From positions 1 through 64,000 of the forward strand of contig CAVZEM010000004.1 in NCBI GenBank assembly GCA_963774305.1: a DNA stretch of 64,000 nt, read 5' to 3'. The position numbers and the translations under genes were made by a program. Of the stretch, positions 16,261-22,562 are shown piece by piece (the first letter of the stretch is position 1; every line of letters starts with the position of its first letter). This DNA is from DASUPK01 sp963774305 (GTDB lineage: Bacteria > Actinomycetota > Thermoleophilia > Solirubrobacterales > 70-9). Below the pieces are notes generated by a model that worked only from the letters and a program-made list of their open reading frames with translations, made no database searches and had not been told where the DNA came from.

Positions 16261-17016
16261 ATGTCCGGTCACTCGAAGTGGTCCTCGATCAAGCACAAGA
16301 AGGGCGCCGCGGACGCCAAGCGGGGCAAGCTCTTCACCAAGCTGGCGCGCGCAATCACCGTGGCGGCCAGGGACGGCGGCGGCAACGTCGACGCGAACCC
16401 CACCCTCGGACTGGCGGTGCAGAAGGCGCGCGACGCCTCGATGCCCAAGGACAACATCCAGCGCGCCATCGACCGGGGCACCGGCGAGGGCAGCGATGCG
16501 GCCGCGATCGAGAGCGTCGTCTACGAGGGCTACGGACCGGGCGGGGCGGCGATCCTGGTCGAGACCCTGACCGACAATCGCAACCGGACCGGTTCGGAGG
16601 TCCGACACGCCTTCGAGCGGAACGGAGGCAGCCTCGGCGAGCCGGGGTCCGTTTCGTGGCAGTTCGAGAACCGCGGGGTGATCCTGGTGGATGGCGAGCG
16701 CTACGGCGAGGACGACCTGATGCCGGCGATCGACGCGGGCGCCGAGGACGTCTCCGAGGACGGCGACCTGCTCAAGATCACCGCCGGCGCCTCGGATCTG
16801 ACGGCCGTTCGCTCGGCTCTCGAATCCGCCGGCGTCGAGGTCCAGTCCGCCGAGCTCTCGATGGAGCCCAAGAGCACCGTCGAGGTGGGGGAGAGCGACG
16901 CACCGGCTCTGCTTCGCCTGATGGATGCGCTCGAGGATCACGATGACGTCGACTCCGTGCACGCCAACTTCGACGTGCCGGAGGAGATCCTGGAGAAGGC
17001 CGCGGCCGCGAGCTGA
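16261..17016 (+). CDS. yebC: YebC/PmpR-family regulatory/translation protein
   Basis: 251 residues of the YebC/TACO1 family. Conserved start GHSKWSSIKHKKGAADAKRG, then FTKLARAITVAARDGGG, NIQRAIDRGTGE and the third-domain acidic region ending in VPEEILEKAAA. Members have been described both as DNA-binding regulators and as ribosome-associated factors that help with proline-rich stretches. In many bacteria it sits immediately before ruvC; here a secreted-protein island separates them by about 2.6 kb. Confidence 0.96.
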   Translation: MSGHSKWSSIKHKKGAADAKRGKLFTKLARAITVAARDGGGNVDANPTLGLAVQKARDASMPKDNIQRAIDRGTGEGSDAAAIESVVYEGYGPGGAAILVETLTDNRNRTGSEVRHAFERNGGSLGEPGSVSWQFENRGVILVDGERYGEDDLMPAIDAGAEDVSEDGDLLKITAGASDLTAVRSALESAGVEVQSAELSMEPKSTVEVGESDAPALLRLMDALEDHDDVDSVHANFDVPEEILEKAAAAS

Positions 17017-17031
17017 GCGGGCCGACGCCGG

Positions 17032-18015
17032 CTACTTCTTCTTTTTCTTCTTCTTGACGGTGTCCTTCGCGCAGTAGGCGTAGGTTGCCACGGCGCTCCC
17101 CGGCGGCTGAGGCTGCGTCGGGATGGCCTGCAGGCCCAGGTGCCAGGCGCTCTTGCCCACCGGCTCGAACTCGTCGATCCCGACGACCGGCGGGTTGCCC
17201 ATGTTGGCGGGCAGCGGCGAGAGGGAGTAGCCGCCCGAGAGCACGTGCTGCTTTCCGGGACAGGTCGGGTCCCCCGACGCACGCGAGGCGTTGCCGAACG
17301 GCGAGATGGTGGTGACCTCGGCAATCGAGCGTCCCTTCGCGTCTCGCTCGCAAATCGCAGCGACGTTCACCGTCCCGCTTGGAGGATTCATCCCGACGTT
17401 GTTCTCAAAGGCCGAAATCGTCCACTGGTTGAGCGCGGTTCGGCGCGATTGCAGGACCAGGATCCTCAGGCTCGAGTTGTTGAGGGCATAGGAACCCAAG
17501 CCGGTCCCGTCGTAGCCGGCGCCGACCACGTGCGTGCCAGGGGGACACTCGATCTGGAGATTCGCCAGGATGCCGGGAGGCACCGTCGCTGAACCCGATA
17601 CGACGACGCCGATCTTGCTCAGGGAGTTGCTCTCGCACCGGGCCATCGTGGTCAGGCTGCCGGAGGCGGGGGGAACCGCAAAAGCGTCGGCCTTGGCGGT
17701 CCATCCGGTTGCGCCCGCTGGAATCGAGGTGGAGCTCAGCGAATTGAGGCCGGCCCCCGGATTGAATGTGTGGTGCGGAGAGACGGCATATCCACCGCCC
17801 GAGATATGGGTCTTGCCGCCACAGTTTGCGGTCGCGGAGGCGGATCCGGCGGACGACAGGGGTGCGGCAGCCGTCGTGGTGACGGCCGGCTGAATCTTCT
17901 TCTTTTTCTTCTTGGCGACGGCCGGGGAGGCGACCCCGAGCAAGAGCAGGGCCGCGAACGCGGCGACTGCGATCGCTCCAAGCCTGCGAAAACGCGCCTT
18001 CTCCCCGACTCCCAC
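17032..18015 (-). CDS. Secreted Cys-repeat protein bounded by lysine runs
   Basis: 327 residues. Signal peptide (IAVAAFAALLLLGVASPAVA) then KKKKKK; the last seven residues are all Lys. The mature chain contains three related units: CGGKTHISGGGYAVSP, CPPGTHVVGAGYDG and CPGKQHVLSGGYSLSP. Each is followed by a beta-rich segment containing W or TISAF/AWHLGL and, later, a second Cys (ARCESN, AICERD, AYCAKD). The pattern suggests three disulfide-stapled beta repeats. I do not recognise a named function. It converges on yebC with 15 bases between stops. Confidence 0.75.
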   Translation of the reverse strand: MGVGEKARFRRLGAIAVAAFAALLLLGVASPAVAKKKKKKIQPAVTTTAAAPLSSAGSASATANCGGKTHISGGGYAVSPHHTFNPGAGLNSLSSTSIPAGATGWTAKADAFAVPPASGSLTTMARCESNSLSKIGVVVSGSATVPPGILANLQIECPPGTHVVGAGYDGTGLGSYALNNSSLRILVLQSRRTALNQWTISAFENNVGMNPPSGTVNVAAICERDAKGRSIAEVTTISPFGNASRASGDPTCPGKQHVLSGGYSLSPLPANMGNPPVVGIDEFEPVGKSAWHLGLQAIPTQPQPPGSAVATYAYCAKDTVKKKKKKK

Positions 18016-18111
18016 GGCCGCGATCCTATCTTCCGAGGGTCGCTACTACGCCCGCAAGTTCGCGTTAGATTCGCTGCAACCCAGTGCAACCCAGTGGGAG
18101 GTATTCCTCGA

Positions 18112-18738
18112 ATGAAGAGCAAACACTCCCGGCTCGCGCTCCTGGGCGTTCTCGCGCTCTCGATCAGCGTGACGGCGGGGCTGATCTCGGGCAGCGTTGC
18201 CGAGGCCAAGAAGAAGACCACCAAGTCGAAGTCGGCCGTGGTCAGCAAGACCGTCAACGCCGCGATCCCCGACAAGGCCCCCGGCTCTTCCGGCCCGTTC
18301 GGGCGCCTGGAGGTATCGCTGAACGTGGGCAAGAAGTTCAAGGGCAAGGTCGTTGGGCCAGCCGGCCCCACCGTGACCTTCCAGACGACGGGCAACAGTG
18401 ACAACTCAGCGGACGATCTGACCGTCTACCTGGCGGCTCCGAAGGGACCGATCACGTTGCTCAGCTCGGACATCGGCAGTCCCTTCAACGGACGATCCAT
18501 CGGGCCGCTGACGCTCACCTCGAGGTCGACCGTGGGCATCTGCGCCTCGGCGACGCCGCCGTGCACCAATCCACAGGCGACGCTAAACCGTCCCTTCGCC
18601 GGGACGGCCAGCGATTCGAACCTGGCCATTTACAACGGCACGCAGGTAAAGGGCACCTGGAGGATGGTCTTCCTGGACGGCACGGCCACGAAGACGAGCA
18701 TCGTCAACTCGGTGAAGCTGTCGATTCCGACGGCTTAG
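18112..18738 (+). CDS. Small secreted P-domain-like protein, paralogue A
   Basis: 208 residues. Signal peptide ending SGSVAEA before KKKTTKSK. The mature part has VTFQTTGNSDNSADDLTVYL, APKGPITLLSS and a closing GTWRMVFLDGTATKTSIVNS, characteristic of P-domain-like beta sandwiches. It has a strong leader (GGGAGGTATTCCTCGA before ATGAAGAGCAA) that is nearly identical to that of the 18928 gene, indicating duplication. ATG 18112 is chosen on that leader and signal peptide; the long upstream frame is antisense to the neighbour. Confidence 0.8.
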   Translation: MKSKHSRLALLGVLALSISVTAGLISGSVAEAKKKTTKSKSAVVSKTVNAAIPDKAPGSSGPFGRLEVSLNVGKKFKGKVVGPAGPTVTFQTTGNSDNSADDLTVYLAAPKGPITLLSSDIGSPFNGRSIGPLTLTSRSTVGICASATPPCTNPQATLNRPFAGTASDSNLAIYNGTQVKGTWRMVFLDGTATKTSIVNSVKLSIPTA

Positions 18739-18759
18739 TCGACGATTCAAGGGTCTGAT

Positions 18760-18791
18760 CGAAAAGGGCCGCCGCCGGGCGGCCCTTTTCG
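18760..18791. terminator. Bidirectional intrinsic terminator
   Basis: A 14-bp perfect stem CGAAAAGGGCCGCC with a four-base loop, ending in TTTTCG on the plus strand and equally T-rich on the minus strand. It lies 22 bases after the paralogue A stop. Confidence 0.75.
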
Positions 18792-18927
18792 TGCTCCAAA
18801 TCGCTATTCGTCCAGCCACGCGTCGCCAGTTCCGACGCCCCCTACGGTTTCTGTAGCCGAAACCAGGCGGGCTGCAGCTCGGTACACGGACGGGACCTGG
18901 AAGAGACTCCTCGCGGAGGTATCTCGA

Positions 18928-19566
18928 ATGAAGAGCAAGCGATCACTTGTCGCGCTCGCGGGGGCAAGCGCCCTGGCTCTGAGCGTCACGGTAGGCCTGA
19001 CTGCCGGCAGCCTTGCCGAGGCAAAGAAGAGCGCGAAGGTCGGAGGCGCCGCCGACGCCACGAAGCAGGTCAACCTGCCGGTGCCGTCGGACACGGCCAC
19101 TGCGGATGGGGTGCTGACGTCGACCATCACGATAGGCGGCAAGAAGTTCAAGAAGACCACGATCAGGGACGTGAACGTCACCATCACCGGCACCGGCGAC
19201 AACGTCGATTCCGCCGATGACCTGGAGGCCACACTGACCTCACCGAATGGCGCGACAACCTGGCTGATCGGCAACTCACTCGACGGCCAGTCCTTCGGCC
19301 CCCTGACCTTCGACGACGAATCGTCAGGGCGGATCGGGTCCACCAGCCCGCCGTCGAACCCGACCTACCTCCCCGCGCCGTTCGTCGGAACCGTGCAGCC
19401 CGACTGTTACAACGCGCATGGCGGGTGCACCCTGTCGGCGATGGACAACGGTCCGGCCAGCGGCAACTACAGGCTTCGAGTTATCGACAACACCGATCCG
19501 GCTCAGAACACGGTCCTGAACTCCTGGCGACTGGTCGTCGTCGCCCGCAAGCCGTACAAGACCTAG
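18928..19566 (+). CDS. Small secreted P-domain-like protein, paralogue B
   Basis: 212 residues. Signal peptide ends TAGSLAEA before KKSAK, and the N-terminal layout (MKSK...LALSVTVGLTAGSLAEA) mirrors paralogue A. Mature segment: VNVTITGTGDNVDSADDLEA, LTSPNGATTWLIGNS and YRLRVIDNTDPAQNTVLNSW. Two Cys (DCYNAHGGC) may form a disulfide. It has a GGAGG leader like paralogue A. Function unknown; P-domain-like folds are usually adhesive or chaperone-like appendages of secreted enzymes. Confidence 0.8.
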   Translation: MKSKRSLVALAGASALALSVTVGLTAGSLAEAKKSAKVGGAADATKQVNLPVPSDTATADGVLTSTITIGGKKFKKTTIRDVNVTITGTGDNVDSADDLEATLTSPNGATTWLIGNSLDGQSFGPLTFDDESSGRIGSTSPPSNPTYLPAPFVGTVQPDCYNAHGGCTLSAMDNGPASGNYRLRVIDNTDPAQNTVLNSWRLVVVARKPYKT

Positions 19567-19641
19567 GAGTTTGCGCAACCACGGAGATCTTGTTTCCGGC
19601 TCCTTAGAGGACATCCGGGGGGCGAGTGAGAATGGAAGAGC

Positions 19642-20193
19642 GTGATCGTCATCGGTATCGATCCGGGTACCGCCAACACCGGATTCGGCGTGGTCCGCAC
19701 GTCCGGTGAGCGGATGGTGGCGCTGGACGGCGGAGTCATCGAGACCCCGTCCGATCTGCCGGTCGAGAAGCGGCTGGCCCGGCTGCACGAGTCACTCGCC
19801 GAGCTGATCCGCTGGCACGAACCCAAGGCGATGGCGCTCGAGGACCTCTTCTTCGGCAAGAACGTCGCTTCAGCCCTCAGCGTGGGAGAGGCCCGCGGCG
19901 TGGCCATGCTGGCGGCGGCCAAGCAGGCACTGCCATGCGTCGACTACACCCCTCAGGCGGTCAAGAAGGCGGTCTGCGGCTCCGGCTCCGCGGACAAGGG
20001 CCAGGTGCAGCGCATGGTCGCGAGCCTGCTCGGCCTGCCCGAGCCGCCCGCGCCCGACCATGCGGCGGACGCCTTCGCGGTCGCGATCTGCCACGCGGGC
20101 ACGGCCGGAGCCAGCAACGCCGTCTCGCATTTCGGGCGGCCCCGGGTGGGCACGACGTCGGCCCTCGGAGCGCGCCAGCGTCTCGCCGGTTAA
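19642..20193 (+). CDS. ruvC: Holliday junction resolvase RuvC
   Basis: 183-residue endonuclease that cuts Holliday junctions. The catalytic acidic set is visible: Asp7 (GIDPGTANTGFG), Glu67 (MALEDLFF), His140 and Asp143 (PDHAADAFAVAICH). Length is slightly above the usual because of a Ser/Gly/Arg-rich tail. The start is GTG 19642. First gene of ruvC-ruvA-ruvB, with 33 bases to ruvA. Confidence 0.97.
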   Translation: MIVIGIDPGTANTGFGVVRTSGERMVALDGGVIETPSDLPVEKRLARLHESLAELIRWHEPKAMALEDLFFGKNVASALSVGEARGVAMLAAAKQALPCVDYTPQAVKKAVCGSGSADKGQVQRMVASLLGLPEPPAPDHAADAFAVAICHAGTAGASNAVSHFGRPRVGTTSALGARQRLAG

Positions 20194-20226
20194 AGGCATC
20201 CGGTCGGGAACGCAGAATCCGTTGGC

Positions 20227-20826
20227 ATGATCGCCTCCGTCAGCGGAGAGGTTCTGGTGCGCCGCCCCGACTACGTCGTCATCGACGCGAGCGGCGTCGG
20301 CTACCGCCTGGCCGTCTCGGTCGAGACGCTCAAGGCCGTGCCCGCGCGCGGCAAGCGCGCCAGCCTGCACGCCCATCTGGTCGCCAGAGAGGATTCGCTC
20401 AGCCTCTACGGTTTCGCCAGCGAGGAGGAGCGTGACCTCTTCCTGCACCTGATCTCCGTCGGCGGCGTCGGGCCGAAGGTCGCGATGGCGGTGCTGTCCG
20501 GCGGGTCGGTCCGCGAGTTGCTTCGAGCGATCGCCGCCGGTGACTCCAAGCGGTTCCAGGCCGTTCCCGGCGTCGGCAAGCGGACCGCCGAGCGGATCAT
20601 CGTCGAGCTTCGAGAGAAGGTCGCCGGGGAGATCGAGGGCGACGCCGACGGCGCCGCTCTCGCTGCCGGTGACGAGGATCCGCGGTCGCTTGCCCGCGAG
20701 GGCCTGCTCAACCTGGGTTACACGCCGCCCGAAGCCGAGAAGCTGCTCTCGGCCGCCGAGGGCGAGAGCCCCGAGGAGATCGTGCAGTCGGCGCTGCGGA
20801 GCGCCGCGGGGGCGAAGGCGGCATGA
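20227..20826 (+). CDS. ruvA: Holliday junction branch-migration protein RuvA
   Basis: 199 residues. N-terminal OB fold (IASVSGEVLVRRPDYVVIDA), tandem helix-hairpin-helix DNA-contact motifs (LISVGGVGPKVAMAVL and VPGVGKRTAERIIVELREK), and the C-terminal domain that contacts RuvB (ARE GLLNLGYTPPEAEKLL). Forms the tetramer that holds the junction. The stop overlaps the ruvB start (ATGA). Confidence 0.97.
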   Translation: MIASVSGEVLVRRPDYVVIDASGVGYRLAVSVETLKAVPARGKRASLHAHLVAREDSLSLYGFASEEERDLFLHLISVGGVGPKVAMAVLSGGSVRELLRAIAAGDSKRFQAVPGVGKRTAERIIVELREKVAGEIEGDADGAALAAGDEDPRSLAREGLLNLGYTPPEAEKLLSAAEGESPEEIVQSALRSAAGAKAA

Positions 20827-21893
20827 GCGTCGAGCCGGGCAAGGGGATCCGCACCCCGGGGATCGACGACGACGATGCCGAGGTCGTCATCCACGACGCC
20901 CGCGCAGTCGGGGCGGACGACGACTTCGACCGCTCGCTGCGCCCGCCGAAGCTCGAGGACTTCGTCAACCAGGTCCAGGTCACCGAGCAGCTCGGGATCT
21001 TCATCGAGGCGGCTCGCCGCCGGGGTGAGGCTCTCGACCACGTATTGCTCGCGGGCCCTCCGGGCCTCGGCAAGACCTCGCTCGCGTACATCATCGCCTC
21101 GGAGCTGAGCGTGCCGATGGTGCAAACCGCCGGTCCGGCGCTCGAGCGCAAGGCCGACATCGCCGCGTTCCTTACGTCGCTCGAGCCGGGCACCGTCTTC
21201 TTCATCGACGAGATCCACCGCCTGGGCCGCGCGGTCGAGGAGACCCTCTATCCGGCGATGGAGGACCGGCGCCTCCCGGTCGTCCTCGGGCAGGGAGCGG
21301 GCGCCCGGACGGTCACCCTCGACCTGCCGGCGTTCACGCTGATCGGCGCGACCACTCGCACCGGTCTGCTCACGACTCCGCTGCGCGACCGATTCGGCGT
21401 CTGTCACCGGCTCGAGCACTACGAAGCTGCGGACCTCCGTCAGATCGTGCTGCGCTCGGCCGGGATCCTCGGCATCGAGGTGACCCCGGATGGGGCGGAG
21501 GAGATCGCCGGCCGGGCGAGGGGCACGCCCCGCGTCGCCAACAGGCTCCTGCGCCGGGTGCGCGATTTCGCGGAGGTAAAGGATCGGGGAGCCATCGACG
21601 CCGAGCTCGCTTCGGATGCTCTCGAGTTGCTCGAGGTGGATCGAGCCGGCCTCGATCGGCACGACCGCCAGCTGCTGGAGCTGATGGCCTCCAAGTTCGG
21701 CGGTGGCCCTGTGGGCCTCTCCACCCTGGCAGTCGCGATCGGGGAGGAGGCGGACACGATCGAGGACGTCTTCGAGCCGTACCTCCTGCAGCAGGGGCTC
21801 GTGAAGCGCACCCCGCGCGGACGGGTGCTGACCGAGAGGGCATACGAGCACCTCGGGCTGCCGGTCCCCGAGGGCATGGCGAGCCTTTTCTAG
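20823..21893 (+). CDS. ruvB: Holliday junction branch-migration ATPase RuvB
   Basis: 356-residue AAA+ motor. It has an acidic N-terminal extension, RPPKLEDFVNQ, Walker A GPPGLGKTSLA, Walker B FFIDEIHRL, sensor 1 IGATTRTG, arginine-finger region LRDRFGV, and the C-terminal winged helix ending FEPYLLQQGLVKRTPRGRVL. Typical length. Overlaps ruvA by four bases. Confidence 0.98.
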   Translation: MSVEPGKGIRTPGIDDDDAEVVIHDARAVGADDDFDRSLRPPKLEDFVNQVQVTEQLGIFIEAARRRGEALDHVLLAGPPGLGKTSLAYIIASELSVPMVQTAGPALERKADIAAFLTSLEPGTVFFIDEIHRLGRAVEETLYPAMEDRRLPVVLGQGAGARTVTLDLPAFTLIGATTRTGLLTTPLRDRFGVCHRLEHYEAADLRQIVLRSAGILGIEVTPDGAEEIAGRARGTPRVANRLLRRVRDFAEVKDRGAIDAELASDALELLEVDRAGLDRHDRQLLELMASKFGGGPVGLSTLAVAIGEEADTIEDVFEPYLLQQGLVKRTPRGRVLTERAYEHLGLPVPEGMASLF

Positions 21894-21943
21894 GCACGAG
21901 AACCGGTCGGTCGCCCGCACGGGTTGGCTAGCCTTGGGCAGGC

Positions 21944-22429
21944 ATGCCGTACTTCATCTGTCCGAACTGTGGGAACCGGGAGCTGAGCGGGGAGCGCACC
22001 GCCGGCTTCTCGACGCGCCCCAAGGGCTGCTCCAAGTGCGGCTTCGGCTTTCTGTTCGAGCTGCTCGACGACTACATGCCGGCCCCCGGTGCCGCCTTCT
22101 TCACACTCGACCAGCAGGCGAGGGTCCTCGACCTGGGGAAGGGCGCCTTCGAGCTCACCGGCCTGAAGGACGAGCAGGTGATCGGGCGGCCCGTTCGCGA
22201 GGTGCTCGGCCTGCAGTGGATCGACAAGGGCGACGCCGGCGAGACCGCCGACACCGACGGCAATGGCGAGACCGACCCGATCGAGACGACCCTCGAATGG
22301 GGCGTCCGCTCGCTCGGCAAGAAGGTCGCCGTGAACGCGGAGGGCGACCTGCCGACGGAGGCGGTTGCCGACCTCTTCCCGGCATATGACGACGACGGCG
22401 GCCTGCTGCTCGTCCTGACCCCTGAATAG
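21944..22429 (+). CDS. Zn-ribbon protein with PAS-like domain
   Basis: 161 residues. An N-terminal zinc ribbon uses Cys6-x2-Cys9 and Cys29-x2-Cys32. Residues about 45-160 look PAS-like (GAAFFTLDQQARVLDLGKGA, ELTGLKDEQVIGRPVREVLG, and a closing GGLLLVLTPE), interrupted by an Asp/Gly-rich insert (GETADTDGNGETDPIE). No output domain is present, so it may be a small redox or ligand sensor. It occupies the place between ruvB and secDF where other actinobacteria have yajC. A TAGCCT box nine bases upstream may drive it. Confidence 0.7.
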   Translation: MPYFICPNCGNRELSGERTAGFSTRPKGCSKCGFGFLFELLDDYMPAPGAAFFTLDQQARVLDLGKGAFELTGLKDEQVIGRPVREVLGLQWIDKGDAGETADTDGNGETDPIETTLEWGVRSLGKKVAVNAEGDLPTEAVADLFPAYDDDGGLLLVLTPE

Positions 22430-22562
22430 ATCCGGCGACGGGGTTTGTGGTCGCCGAATGGGAAGCGCGTCATTTGTCGCCGCCGAATATGTTGGCCTCA
22501 TGCTGTGTTGCAATGGGCGCCGGAACGCGCGCCCAGACCGCTAGCGTGACCACCTCAACACC

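Noticed and set aside
12301..16962. Two very long minus-strand frames (12301-14448 and 14464-16962)
   Set aside because: They lie antisense to pdxT, the aminopeptidase, secreted proteins and yebC, and read as low-complexity shadow translation.
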